Below are positions 15,801 to 25,474 of a stretch of DNA of 64,000 nucleotides, one piece after another. The DNA is from Gordionus sp. m RMFG-2023 (Eukaryota > Nematomorpha > Gordioida > Chordodea > Parachordodidae), in NCBI RefSeq assembly GCF_954871325.1, contig NC_088777.1, positions 23,785,366 through 23,849,365 of the forward strand. The letters run 5' to 3'. How positions within the stretch are numbered: position 1 is the first letter of the stretch; each line of letters opens with the position of its first letter. A program made the position numbers and the translations under genes. The notes under the pieces were generated by a model, which was not told the origin of the DNA, searched no databases, and saw only the letters and a list, made by a program, of their open reading frames with translations.

Positions 15801-18800
15801 AGCTTTTATTTGATACGCATATCGATATTTTGTGTTGATAAAAATATTTCTTACCACCCAAGACCTAGACCGGCCCATTATGGGGGAGAGATTGATCTCC
15901 AGTTGAATAGATCTTTTGATTAGCTATCGATTGATACCCTATATTAGACATATTTTATTTCATAAGGCAAAACAAACAATATTGAAAATTAATGAATAGC
16001 AATAAAATTAAAAAAACGAAACGCTGAAAACGCTTTTTAAAATAAGATTCTTCTATATCATGGTTCAAATGTGATAATGCCGTGTAGTTTTTTATCCTTT
16101 AAAAAATTGAAATTTTAAAGGGGTACCTTTAAATCCCGTGAAGATCCCGGATAGTTAGTTATGATCCCTTTAAAAATTACGACATATGTATGATGAAAAA
16201 AAACTTAAAGAATTGTTAAAAAAATGGACCTAAATTTATAAATTATTTTTAAAAATAGAATAGAATTATCAAAAATGAGAATAAAAATAAATTGAGAAAA
16301 GAATTACGATTTTTCTTTTTTGATTGACACTTTTCCTTTCCTTTTGGGAATTTTCCTTTTTCGATTGACACTTATTTTTTTTTGATTGAACCTTTACCTT
16401 TTTTGTTTGACACTTTTCCTTTTTTTATTGAATCTTTTCCATTTTTCTTTGACACTTTTCCCTTTTTGATCGTACTTTTTCCTTTCTTTTTGGGAATTTT
16501 TCTTTTTTGATTGACACTTTTCCTTTTTTGTTCGGACCTTTTCCTTTTTTGATTGAACCTTTTTCTTTTATGATTGACCCTTTTCCTTTTTTGATCGGAC
16601 CTTTTCCTTTTATGATTGAAACTTTTCTTTTTTTGATTGGGACTTTTCCTTTTTTGAATGGGAAACCCTGTATATATACATTTTTGATATAAGTTTCTAG
16701 TTCAGTATTTCTTTTTTTTACTTGTTTTAATTTCTTTAAAAAAAAATTACCTATAAACTAAACGTGATCTATTTAAAAAAAATGTTTGTTTTGTTTATAT
16801 TCTCATTTTTAAAATTATAGCTCTTTTAATCACATATTGTCCGTTGTAAAACACAAAGTAACTTTTTTCAAAAATATAGTGGTTTCATAACGATGTGACA
16901 TAAATTCAGTCGGCCAGTTCACTCCTAATAGCTTAGAATCTTATATTTAAAATTCAATAATTATTTTAAATGTGATGAAAATCTAATATTAAAAGTTTTT
17001 ATCTGGTACCATGTGGCACTTTTGATATTGATGCTTTTTCTAAATTCTATTGAATCATTTTCTTTAAATCTAGTAATAAATATATTAATAATATAATCTG
17101 AATATATTAATAACTTTAATAAAAAATTTCTAATTACAGTACATATAACACAAAAAATTATTATAATAATCTGATGATAAAAGCAAGATCTAGTTATTAA
17201 CAAAATTAAAATACATATATATTAATTATAACATCAAATTAATTTTTAAAGGCAAAGGTTTTTCTTATTATTTCTTTTTATAAGTCATGCAATATTTAAT
17301 AGCAAGTCAGTTCCAGCCACGAGAAATCTTTCACAAGCATAGTGGCTTATATATCCAAAGTAACGTTGAAAAAAAGATATAAAATGATATTAAAAGTTCA
17401 GGTGATGCTAAATATCTTAGGCCAATATTTACTAATGAAAAAGAATCTAGCAAGTGCCATTCATATTAGAAGCCAGTAGGTCATTTATGGGATTAAATCC
17501 TAAAAATGTAAATAAATTATATTGGTTGTATTTAAATTGAGCATTAATTATTAAATATATTATATTTCAATTTAGCGTATTAATATTGGAATTGAGCATT
17601 ATTAAAATTATGAAATATATGAAATGTATTTTATGTTTCAATAATAAAAAATACCAAATTAATATTGATATTTGAATAAGCATTATTAAAATTATGAAAT
17701 ATATTATTTTTTTCAATTGTGCATTATTAAAATTATGATTTTATTTAATTAATTATATCAATTTAATAAGTCAGAACTAGCATTAGTATTGATAATTATT
17801 AATATGAAATTTTTTATTTTATAAATAAAAAGATAAGAGCATTTGCATATCAGCTAGCTAAAAAATATCATAAATCTTTCATAGAGAGCTGGGCATCCAA
17901 GGCATGGTTGGAGATGACTAAATGGGGTTCAGAAAAAGACATTATCAACTTTCGATTCGTACACCAGCTACAAGTCTTATAAGAACATATGTTTTTAATC
18001 GCACAACTGTTAATAAATTTTTTGAAATTTTAATGTTGAAACTAAAGAATCCCTATTTAGAGGTCTGCAATAGGCGGGTTTTTAGCCCCCAAGCCCGCCC
18101 ATCCAATATTTAAAAAAATTTAGTCCGTCCTCCCAACCCACTTATAGTTTTAAAAAAATATTCCCTCCCGCTAATAAGTCTAAGATTCTTTACCCGCTCA
18201 CTCTAAAATTTTTTTTAACAATCTGTCCATTATATAAAAGAAAATTTTAACCTATGCCACACATAAAATTTAAATAAGCTCATTCTTTCAATTTTTTTAA
18301 AATCTAATTTAAAAAAATGATTCAGTTTCAGCGCAACACCCCTACAAAAAAGTTCTATAATTTAGGAAATTACTAGATTAAGCAAAAAAAATATTCACTT
18401 TAATTTACGGATAATGAATTTATTTGATTTAATAAAATATTTATTTAAATTTTAATATAAAATTAATATTTATTGATATTATTTCTAATTATAATGTAAA
18501 AATAATAATGTATCCACATTTTCTGGATTCACGCACCTTCCTTTTTGTTCTCTAAACCCTCCAGCAATGTTTTCCTCGTTCAGAAGAAGCGCTGGTAATC
18601 TTGATAACTTCGATAAATCGTTTTCTTGTCGTTTCCACCTAAGTAGATCCGTTTCAAGTATATCTACTTAAGTCAGATATTTAAATAAAAGTTAAACCAT
18701 TAATAATAAATAAAAAAAAGGTAATTTAAATTAATTGTTAATAAATGGTAAACTTAAACTAAATTTAGTTGCCTAAAATTTTTATAAATTATACAAAAAC

Positions 18801-21800
18801 TCACTACTTTAAGATTTATATTTTATGTCATTAGGTAAGGTGGTTTCCTCTGTAACAGCCACATCTTCCCATCTGTTGTTGTTTAATTTTGATGTGTATA
18901 ATATCTATTTTAAACATTGCATTAATTAAATTCTCTTTGCTTTTGGAACGGGTAAAATCAAATTTTCATTCAAGTTGATGTTATATTCTTCCATGCAAAT
19001 ACATGTTTTCGATATCAACACATCCTCAGATATCGATTGGTATTTAAAAATGTTGAAATTTCATGAAACATTTTTTTTTAATATTTGCATAAATCATTTT
19101 AAATAAATAAATGTTGTAAATTTTTTAACGCCCACCAACCCGCCCATAGTTTAAATATTTATCATAACCCGCCCGACCGCCCACCCGTTCTTTAAAAAAA
19201 TTTAACCCGCCCTGCCCACTTAGAGGCTGGCGGGCTAAAAACCCGCCCAATGCAGATATCTAATCCCTAAAACTTTGAACATTCTAATGTATAGATGAAA
19301 GTGGTTCTACCACCGTTCAAATTCCTTCTAGAATTATAGCACAAGTGTGCCAAACAAGTTGCTTCCATAACTTCGGGAGAAAAAGGAACGATAGTTAAAT
19401 GTTTAGCCATTAGTGCTATAGGTCATAGCATTCCACCATTTTTCACTTTTACAAAATAATGATATAAAGATCACTTTTGATGGTCCTGTTGGATATAAGG
19501 GTGTGAGAAACATATCTTGTTGGACGCAAGAAGAAAATTTTTTATGTTTTATGCAACACTTTAAAAAAAAATTCTAGCACACCCAATTAGAAAAAAAGTT
19601 TTGTTAATCATCTTAGATAACTATTCCTCTCAGCCTAAACTCCTTGAAAAGCTTTATAATTGAACTATTGGCACATTGCGAAAGTCATGTTAGGAAACAA
19701 TTTCAATTTATGATATTCCAGAAGTCTTAAAAAAGAAATTTGGTATTGACAACCAATAATAATTTCATCTGATGAAATATCTAAAAAAGCCTCAGAAATA
19801 CTACGTTTACTCATTATAAATTTTTTTGTTAATTTAGAGGAAAAAGGTATTGAAAGAGAATTGGCTGTGTTATCTGTTTAGGGCGATGAATGGTTAAAAT
19901 ATACCACATGCCTTGAATGAGCACATTCTAAATGTGCAACTTATGATAATTACTTTACATGCAAGAGTTGAGAACTTTTTCTAAACCCCATAAGCCAATC
20001 ATCTCTAGCCATACCATTGGATGCCCAGCACTCTGGGAAAGATTTGTGATATTCTATACCTAGCTGATATGCAATTGCCCTTATCTTATTTATTTAAAAA
20101 ATAAACAATTTCATTTTAATAATTTTCAATACTAGCTTTATAGACTTATTAAATTGATAAAAAATTAGATAAATTGATAATTTTAATAATTCTTTTATCT
20201 TATTTATTTAAAAAATAAACAATTTCATTTTAATAATTTTCAATACTAGCTTTATAGACTTATTAAATTGATAAAAAATTAGATAAATTGATAATTTTAA
20301 TAATTCTTTTGTAGTTTTATTAAAAAAGCTCAATTGAAACATAAAATTCATTTCATAATTTATGATTATTTCAAATTTTAATATATTTTATATAATGTTA
20401 ATAATGCTCAATTCAAATACTATCAATATAATTTATAATTTAATTAATTGTTTAGGTGTTAATCTCATAAATGACCTACTGGGTTTTAATATCTATACAC
20501 ACAATCTAGATTTTTCTTCTTTAGTTAATATTTGTTTATGATTCATTTTTATCTATTTCTCAACTTATATAAGGTATGTTATATATTTAGCAGATAAATT
20601 TAATGAAGTGTATTTTATGATTACATCAATTATATTTACAATTCTGATTATGGTTTTTCTCTTTTAATTTCTTATATAAACATCGTTATTGTGTGACTTC
20701 TTGTATAGTCATAAATGTCAGATATTTTATTTTATAGGTAATACTTTAAAGAACATGCATGCGAAAAATTAAATCCCGAGGAAATATTTTTTGCTAAAAG
20801 CAAAAAACACTAGAGTGATTTTTATAATATTTGGTTAAAAAACAGTTTGGCAATTTTTAATAAGATGAACATAGGTAAAAAATAATATATGAAAATACAT
20901 CTTCATGCCAAATTTAAGGTCAATTATACTCAAGAGTTTAAATGTTATTCCCGTTAACATTGTTATCCCGTTTTACTCCGGTCTCCCCTACTTTTAATTC
21001 ATCAATTAATTCCAGTTAATAAACAGAAATAAGTTATAAGCGAAATGAAAACTATGCGGCACGCCTTATCCTGAGTTTTTTTTATTGGATTTCAAATTGC
21101 TATTCAAAAATCATACATCTAAATATATTAATGTTTCTCTTTTCCCGATTAAAAATATTTTAATATCATTCTACGATCTCATAGAGATTTTTCTTTTCTC
21201 TATGTAGAAGTAAAATAGTTAAAATCTTATATTTGGATCGAGTTATATTTTCAAAAATTAAATATGAATCTGAAACTCAAATTAAGACAGTCTATATTGC
21301 CATTTTGAAAGCCCTAGTTCTGAAATATAGTTCAACAATGCTTAACTAGTATATATTTTAGTTCAATGCTTTAATTCGTTTAGAAACAGTATAATAATAA
21401 AAAGGTTATTAAAAAAAAATAATTAAAATTTCCAAACTCGGAATCAAGATTCAAAATAGAACCAAAGATTAGGGACATATATTAATTTTTCACTTTGACT
21501 TAAATTCATCCACAATCTTTTAACTGCTTCATATAGTATTAGAGCATTTCTATTTCCTATATTTTGTATGCAAAATATATAAATAACCAATTTTTGATTT
21601 AGTTGTATTTAATTAATCTAAAAAATATAGAAAGCACTAAATGCAATTATTTAAAAAAATTAAATTAACTAAATATATCAAACAAATTACTTTCATTATT
21701 ATAAAAAATAAACTTTTTATAGCATTTTTAAATATGAGATTCGATATCTCTGACTTTAGCCTTGATAATTTTATAATTCAACAGCAGGATCATAAAAGTA

Positions 21801-24800
21801 TTCCAATAGATTCATAGCATCTTTGGGAAATATGTTACCAAAATAAAAAAGATTGATTACGACAGTGGCCCTTACACTAAGCGATGGAAGCATACACCCC
21901 CCCCCCCTCCGAAAATATACCCCCTTCCAAAAAAGCAGTTTTTCTTTACTTCCTACCTCTTATAAATAAAAATGTTAAAAAATATACATGATAAGAATAT
22001 TTTTTTAAATTAACAATTTAGACAAATTAGGGGAAAAGAAAGCGAAAGAATTATAATTTTATCAATATTTAATTGTTTATATAAATTTTCTTTTATTGAT
22101 AATAAAATGGTTAAATTATTTAGAAATTATTATGGTACTACGAAATCTTGATATAATTAGTTTAATTTTACTCATAACTATTTCGGCATAAATAATATAA
22201 AATTGATAAATTAGGGGAAGCAGAAAAATTAGAAAGTAAACGATAAGGTAAATAAACGAATAGTTTTTCCAATTTGAATCATAAATTTCAGAATCATCAT
22301 CAGAAGAAGAAAAGCTAAATAATATATTAATATAAATATTTTAATAAAATAAATTAACAAATCTCAGAATTTAACAAGTCCTTAGATTCTTTAACCTTCA
22401 GTTCTTGCGTAATAATTACATCCTTTTTTTAGCCATCATATAATTATTTCGAAACTTAGACATTTCTTCAAAAACTTGACTCGAATTCAAATGGTAAATT
22501 TCACATTTCGATATCATCTTTAACAAATTTCTTTTCCGCTATTCCTTTTGGTGCAAAAAATGATGTTTGATTTAAATATTTCATCTATTCATCATAAAAT
22601 CTTTAATTAAACTGCATTACTATCAGATGAAGTAATGCAAATATTATATTTAATAATGAAAGTATATATAATTTTTCTTTTTGGATTGCAATGTTTGAAG
22701 TCTAGAACTTTCAAAATCAAAGGGCAGATTTCTCCCCTTCAGTAAATGACTTTGAAAAAACATTCAAAAATTCAGTGTAATTATTTAAGATTAAAAAATT
22801 ATACAAGACAATAATTTAATTTATCCTTTTAAATTAATCAGGTATAGTAGAAATGTTAGAGATATGGGCTAGGATTATTTTATAATAAATTTTGGATTGA
22901 TTTTTGCATTAAAAATTAGCATAAATTGCGAATATCTTCAAATCTACGAATATTGTTAAAATTAATGCATGCATGTTAGTGAGCATAGTTATTATACAAG
23001 CTTTAAAAACATTTATAACTTACCTTATAAGTCTTTTTATTTTGGGCCTGACTCGTGCAAGCGTCTGATACAGGCCTTACTCAGAAGTATCATTTTAAGC
23101 TATTAATATTTAGAAATTTTAGAGATGGGCTGGCAAAAACTTTAAAAATTAAGCATATTTCGAAAGTAATTATGAGGCTGTGTAGGTCAGCTTAATTTGG
23201 ATACTTAATTTGGATACTTAATTTCTTTTTAATATAGGCTGAAAATTTTTAGAACCAGAACACCCAATTTTGTTTGTTTTAAATATTTGGTGGCATTGTT
23301 ATTTGTATTTTATTCTTGTTTTTTTGTTATGATTTTTGGTTTTTTTTAAAATTTTTCATTCGCTTTTTTGGCTATTTAGTAAAGCCGACCTAGGACACGG
23401 CCTGAGAATTTTTCCCATCTACAATTTGGCTTTTTAGTTTCGTCTATAAAAAATTACTTAAATAAATAATATAAAAGTGTGATCAAGTGCCGTCAGATAT
23501 AATTTATTTTTTATGCAAATATGGTATAGGCGATGAAAAAAAAGAAGTTTAATATATAATGCTATAATATAAATTACTCCCAAAACCAGAAATGCCTATT
23601 ACCAGAATTTTTTTACCGCGCTAATAAAATATTGCATATGAAAAAAAATATTCATCATTCTCCGAAAGGGTTACTAGAATTGAAGAAGGTAACAATTAAA
23701 TGAGCTAGGGATACTATATAATATTGAAAATGAATGTTATCGCACATCCTATAAAATGTTAAAAAATGGTTTTGACTCAAGGCATATAATAAGGAGTTCT
23801 CAGTTTAAATGGAAAGCAACATATTTTTGGCTTTTAAATTAATACTAAGTTTTGATTTTTTATTCAATTTAAGAGTTAATTTAATAATAATTTTTGGCAT
23901 ATGTTTTAGATGGTGAAGATTATTATGATAACGCCATTCATATATATTCGACCTATGTCTCACAGTTATTTTGGAGATTTGTAAAAATATAGAATTCAAT
24001 TACTAATTCAATTTTATTTTTATAGTTACAACCCTTAGAAAAAATATATCAGGATAATATTAATATCAAATTATTAAAAGCGAAAGATAACTCAGTATTG
24101 AATAGTATTCGGATTTCTAGTAGTGATAACCTTATACACACTAAATTTTTAACCATGGATGAAATGTATGAAGCAAACAAAAATAAGTTTTTATATCCAC
24201 TAAAAATAACAAATCATAAAAAATTTAGCTTAGAAATGGTCTTATTTATATACGAAAATTATAAGTCTTTTCACATTTCTAATATTAATTTTCATTCTTG
24301 GAATCTATTATATTCAAATATTCAAAGCACGGATAAAAACGATAACTCCGAAATTTTATCATATCCCACTTTTTTGGATGAATTTAATAAGGTTTATTAA
24401 ATAAGATATCGAATAAAAAATTTTTATATCATAGAGCATTATTAATTTGTCCTCAAGATGTAATTACTCTTTAAAAATGAATATGTTCGAAATATTAACA
24501 AAATACAAGACAGAACAAGTAAACTTGCTTAATCGAAACCTTATTATTATAAATTTATTAGAAAATAATCAGGCTTGATGCGGAACATATTTTAGATTTC
24601 GCTCACATTATATTATATTTTGAAGATTTTAGAACTAACATTTTAACCTCCGCATCATATAATCTAATATGCGAATATTTAAATTTTTTAGAAGAGTAAA
24701 TTTTGAAATTACTGGTGTTTGATTATTTTTTATTATAATAGAATGTACACGCAGATTTATCCTTTTTTAGCTAAGCCAGAGTTATTTTCAAAAGATGAAG

Positions 24801-25474
24801 AAAGTTTTATGGATGAATTTAAATTATATTGTCCTAAATTCAATGAGATTAAATTTTTATCGCACTCGGACAATCTTTATAATTATGATATTGAATCTTT
24901 TAAAATACATTTAGAAAAAAAACTATCACAGAATTTTAATGATCTGATAACCCTCAAGAATAAATACTGTTTAAACATTAAGAAAATGTACGGCACAATG
25001 GTTTAGTTTATTACATATTTTATTTTATAAATGTTTTTATAGGAAAAATCTAAAATTTTATTAAATAATTTCAAAAAATCCTTTATAATTTTACATTCCA
25101 TCATTTCTGATAATCAAGAAAATTTTGAAATTATTGTGAAAGTAGTTTAGATTAATAATAAATTAAAGTTTTATTACATTTAGGGTTGCGAAGTTTATCA
25201 TAACTTGTATATAGGCGATACCTGTCAGTCTTGGGAAAATCAATTAAATCAGCCAAACGATATCACATTTTTCCATGTTATAATGAATATAAAATCCATT
25301 ATTTATAATCAGAAAGAAATAAGTAATAGTATTGAAAAATTTATATCCAAACATTCTTTATTATACGAACTACTGGAATCATTAAAATTTCAAAATTTTG
25401 GACCGCCATTAGAAATGAATACAAGTCCTAAATATTTTATTTTATTTAATTTTGGATATTTGCCAATTTTTTAA
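1..25474 (+). CDS. SMG1-like PI3K-related kinase gene, C-terminal part, 23 inferred exons
   Basis: Seen: exons at 1-181, 222-334, 476-898, 2978-3408, 10180-10386, 11467-11566, 11609-11656, 11699-11758, 11802-11890, 11935-12082, 12123-12168, 12210-12277, 12317-12397, 12445-12652, 12693-12841, 12886-12985, 23910-23980, 24026-24391, 24435-24518, 24562-24695, 24742-25000, 25043-25141 and 25184-25474. Every junction is GT/AG and phase-compatible, giving 1251 codons ending in TAA. The 5' part lies left of the window. Known: SMG1 phosphorylates UPF1 in nonsense-mediated decay, and has a kinase domain, a very long insertion, then FATC. Inferred: exons 5-23 would be the insertion; they carry no motif I recognise. 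Two genes, or missed exons in the long introns, remain possible. Splice sites lack transcript support. Confidence 0.62.
899..2977 (+). other. Intron 3, 2.1 kb, filled by nested hAT-type elements
   Basis: The intron has donor ATG|GTATAA and acceptor TTTAG|GG. It contains the 709-bp element at 1176-1884 and, around it, an older element of the same style: its right end is near 2495 (CTACAGATCTCTG) and it is rich in GCCCGAC/GGCC patches. The remaining 2500-2977 is A+T-rich with nothing recognisable. Confidence 0.6.
1176..1884. mobile_element. Non-autonomous hAT-like element with 8-bp target duplication
   Basis: The ends are inverted (TAGAGGACTGCA at left, TGCAGTCCTCTA at right), flanked by a perfect 8-bp direct repeat CCTGCAGA at 1168-1175 and 1885-1892. 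Subterminal CCCGAGCCCGA-type blocks occur in both arms, inverted to each other. The interior is A+T-rich with no coding. TIR style and 8-bp duplication indicate hAT. It is inserted in the end of an older relative, since the duplicated sequence itself resembles a TIR. Confidence 0.8.
2978..3408 (+). CDS. Exon 4 of the SMG1-like PIKK, end of kinase domain
   Basis: The exon follows AG at 2976-2977 in phase 0. It opens with GNFKTFAIETLGIIRQ and then HELYSDWLLNDPP, which fits the last kinase helices of SMG1/PIKKs: a G.F start, E..L..R spacing, and a closing L..W..DP. About 110 less conserved residues follow. The frame meets TAG at 3407-3409, but a donor GTAAAA at 3409 leaves two bases (TA) that join the single T opening the exon at 10180, giving Tyr. 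I therefore read the stop as intronic. If the splice is wrong, the protein would end here without FATC. Confidence 0.75.
3930..4345 (-). repeat. Minisatellite-bearing repeat, copy 1 (unit about 20 bp, CTTTTCCTTTTTTGATTGGG)
   Basis: About 13 degenerate units of roughly 20 bp run from about 4060 to 4345 and end in GAATGGGAAACCCTGTA. The leader at 3930-4060 is nearly the same as 16187-16310, so array and leader form one dispersed element. Both strands are open across the array (Lys-rich one way, Phe-rich the other), a by-product of unit lengths near multiples of 3 and lack of stops. Not a gene. Confidence 0.8.
5610..6271. mobile_element. hAT MITE, 662 bp, with perfect 8-bp target duplication
   Basis: It starts TAGGGCTGTACCGAT and ends GGCGCCCTA. 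It is flanked by GAATTTTC at 5602-5609 and 6272-6279. Inner arms carry repeated CCGAT/ATCGG motifs (CCGATATTT and its complement). A second, smaller MITE is nested at 5844-6063. A related end reading ATATCGGTACACCCTA occurs at about 7728-7745, showing a family. Confidence 0.85.
5844..6063. mobile_element. Nested mini-hAT with GTGTTGTTAAAC-type ends
   Basis: Left end AGTGTTGTTGTTAAATAGCTC, right end GAGTCGTTTAACAACACT: inverted ends about 220 bp apart. It lies inside the 662-bp MITE, so it is younger. Relatives with the same ends are at 8166-8340 (AGCCGTTTAACAGCA) and about 54235-54270 (GAGCCGTTTAACAACAC). No coding sequence. Confidence 0.65.
7640..7745. mobile_element. Right-end fragment of a hAT MITE related to 5610-6271
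   Basis: The segment is dense in CGGAT/ATCGG motifs and ends CGGTACACCCTA, the complement of a TAGGGTGTACCG end. No matching left end is visible upstream, so it is a truncated copy. Confidence 0.5.
8166..8340. mobile_element. Mini-hAT relic
   Basis: The ends are inverted: GTGTTCTTAAACGGCTCGAT at left and AGCCGTTTAACAGCA at right. The interior has GCCAAAATAATATTCACG followed by a CCAAACATTTCTGC-like segment, resembling the interior of the element at 5844-6063 and a fragment near 31865-31960. Target duplication not clear. Confidence 0.5.
10180..10386 (+). CDS. Exon 5 of the SMG1-like gene
   Basis: The exon opens with one base completing the Tyr codon begun at 3407, and ends CG|GTAAAT. It encodes about 69 residues (NKLAEYFKEISIFLEKH then DKIWPVLQSYKKISRI), likely helical, with no known domain. 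The 1.08-kb intron that follows (10387-11466) is A+T-rich; it holds a somewhat G+C-richer patch at 10860-11040 that I cannot assign. Phase agreement at both ends (2+1) supports placing it in the same gene. Confidence 0.55.
11467..12985 (+). CDS. Exons 6-16 of the SMG1-like gene, micro-intron cluster
   Basis: Eleven exons of 46-208 nt are separated by ten introns of 39-47 nt, each with GT and AG and an A+T-rich interior. The reading frame is closed in the introns and open in every exon; three apparent stops just past exon ends (after 11890, 12397 and 12652) vanish with splicing. Segments include SAIELIRLKYNKLLDVKDS, NDPFILAVWNLSKKYGN and LSKDQLSLISKDIEKIYEL. The product is predicted helical with no domain I can name. 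The last exon ends TACG|GTGATT at 12985, leaving one base that joins AT at 23910 to make Asp. If that splice is not used, a stop follows at about 12997. Confidence 0.7.
13072..13395 (+). repeat. Minisatellite-bearing repeat, copy 2, inverted relative to copies 1 and 3
   Basis: It begins ACAGGGTTTCCCATTCAAAA and runs about 16 units of AAAAGGAAAAGTGTCAATCA-like sequence to about 13393. Both long frames here are Lys/Gln-rich repeats of KKGK type. The array is cut off exactly where a hAT end (CAGTGTTGTTAAACGC) begins at 13397, so it was truncated by or inserted beside that element. Confidence 0.8.
13397..13990 (-). pseudogene. hAT transposase relic with intact-looking left end
   Basis: The left end is CAGTGTTGTTAAACGCTAC, a typical hAT terminus, followed by several subterminal GTAGCGCGCTA blocks in both orientations (13420-13530). 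On the minus strand, 13985-13640 keeps pieces of a hAT transposase: FPDLYDDNVIAAIVHPSFKL, then FNTALRSSAAEQY, which matches the NT.LPSSA.VERLFS dimerisation motif. Stops and frame changes interrupt it. No matching right end is seen before the palindrome. Confidence 0.7.
14100..14235 (-). repeat. Inverted unit of the C-rich satellite
   Basis: On the + strand it reads as G-rich (ten G at about 14142-14151), preceded by TCTTAATCTTGGTTTTGATGG. This is the complement of the units at 15100-15850. It overlaps the left arm of the palindrome. Confidence 0.6.
14196..14947. repeat. 752-bp palindrome containing a hAT-like MITE
   Basis: The left arm from 14196 (CATTTTTTGTC) pairs along its length with the right arm ending at 14947 (GCAAAAAATGAAT); the centre is near 14571. 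Inside, CAGTGTTCTATATTTAGCG starts at 14347 and its complement ends at 14789, marking a 443-bp hAT-like inner element. The flanks outside those ends are also inverted to each other over about 150 bp, so the whole is an inverted duplication, not a simple MITE with direct target repeats. Arms are near-identical with scattered differences. Confidence 0.8.
14950..15890 (+). repeat. C-rich satellite, about 7 units of 110-125 bp
   Basis: Each unit has a C tract (TTTACACCCCC...CCACCCCC), then CAGACCAAGTCATACCCATC, then CAGACCAAGAATGAAGACTT, then an A+T half ending GATACCCATATCAAAAA. Anchors are at about 15146, 15265, 15380, 15498, 15612 and 15738; variant units with AAGACCTAGACC flank the array at about 15035 and 15870. 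The same family recurs at 25965-26217, 28235-28457 and 30126-30870. Open frames across it follow the repeat and are not genes. Confidence 0.85.
16187..16672 (-). repeat. Minisatellite-bearing repeat, copy 3
   Basis: The leader at 16187-16310 matches 3934-4040 almost base for base (GTATGATGAAAAAAA then TTAAAGAATTGTTAAAAAAA). About 17 units of CTTTTCCTTTTTTGATTGAC-like sequence follow, ending GAATGGGAAACCCTGTATA. Longer array than copy 1, same orientation. Confidence 0.8.
17860..19790 (+). pseudogene. pogo/Tigger transposase relic (CENP-B HTH plus DDE), split by a hAT element
   Basis: Before the insertion: GFRKRHYQLSIRTPATSL and then FNRTTVNKFF, the second half of the CENP-B DNA-binding domain and the linker helix. 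After it (from about 19285): DESGSTTVQIPSRIIAQVCQ, matching the first catalytic Asp region (NVDETG.TTVQ.P..VIA) of Tigger/jerky-type DDE enzymes. Then come GPVGYKGVRNISCWTQEENF and VLLIILDNYSSQ, the second Asp region. Several frame changes and stops lie between these blocks. Catalytic third residue not located. Dead copy. Confidence 0.75.
18058..19262 (-). mobile_element. Deleted hAT element inserted in the pogo transposase
   Basis: The left end TAGAGGTCTGCA is followed by GGCGGGTTTTTAGCCC; the right end is GGGCTAAAAACCCGCC followed by TGCAGATATCTA. It is flanked by ATCCCTA on both sides (about 18049 and 19263), within the 8-bp hAT range. On the minus strand around 18660-18530 a fragment reads TSASSER and then an RTKRK-like tail, resembling a hAT dimerisation motif, so it derives from a coding hAT. 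A relative occupies about 40270-41365. Confidence 0.75.
20081..20308. repeat. Perfect tandem duplication, 2 x 114 bp
   Basis: Sequence 20081-20194 is repeated at 20195-20308 with no differences that I can find. Both start TTATCTTATTTATTTAAAA and end TTTTAATAATTCTTT. It lies in the right arm of the pogo element, next to the inverted HTH copy. Identity implies a very recent duplication or an assembly artefact. Confidence 0.85.
23910..25474 (+). CDS. Exons 17-23 of the SMG1-like gene
   Basis: Seven exons (71, 366, 84, 134, 259, 99 and 291 nt) are joined by introns of 42-46 nt, all GT/AG and phase-consistent. The first exon gives DGEDYYDNAIHIYSTYVSQL and the next LQPLEKIYQD. Further on are LDAEHILDFAHIILYFEDF and FKIHLEKKLSQNFNDL. 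The product is acidic/Lys-rich and helical, with coiled-coil-like heptads possible in the 24742-25000 exon. No domain recognised. The frame closes with TAA at 25472-25474. If this is SMG1, FATC must lie further on and this exon must use an unrecognised donor, or the gene truly ends here. Confidence 0.68.

Larger units (their letters stand above)
17474..20481 (+). mobile_element. pogo/Tigger-like DNA transposon with fold-back arms
   Basis: The terminal inverted repeat CAGTAGGTCATTTATG starts at 17474 and its complement ends at 20481. Inner arms are also inverted: the CENP-B-type helix-turn-helix coding stretch at about 17850-17935 recurs inverted at about 19960-20075, so the right end carries a second, reversed copy of the transposase start. 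The element is 3.0 kb, of which 1205 bp is a later hAT insertion. The TA target duplication expected for pogo is not evident next to the ends. Confidence 0.75.
12986..23909 (+). other. Intron 16, 10.9 kb, repeat-filled
   Basis: The boundaries are inferred from phase (1 base before, 2 after) and open frame. Contents in order: minisatellite element (13072-13395), hAT relic (13397-13990), palindrome (14196-14947), C-rich satellite (14950-15890), minisatellite element (16187-16672), and pogo element with a hAT inside (17474-20481). From 20482 to 23909 I see only A+T-rich sequence, apart from a C tract at 21898-21909. Short G+C-richer patches near 23045-23090 and 23390-23415 look like an old element. 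Missed small exons cannot be excluded. Confidence 0.5.

Noticed and set aside
15102-15923. Pro/Thr-rich open frames across the C-rich block
   Set aside because: They follow the period of the tandem satellite and contain no domain or start context.
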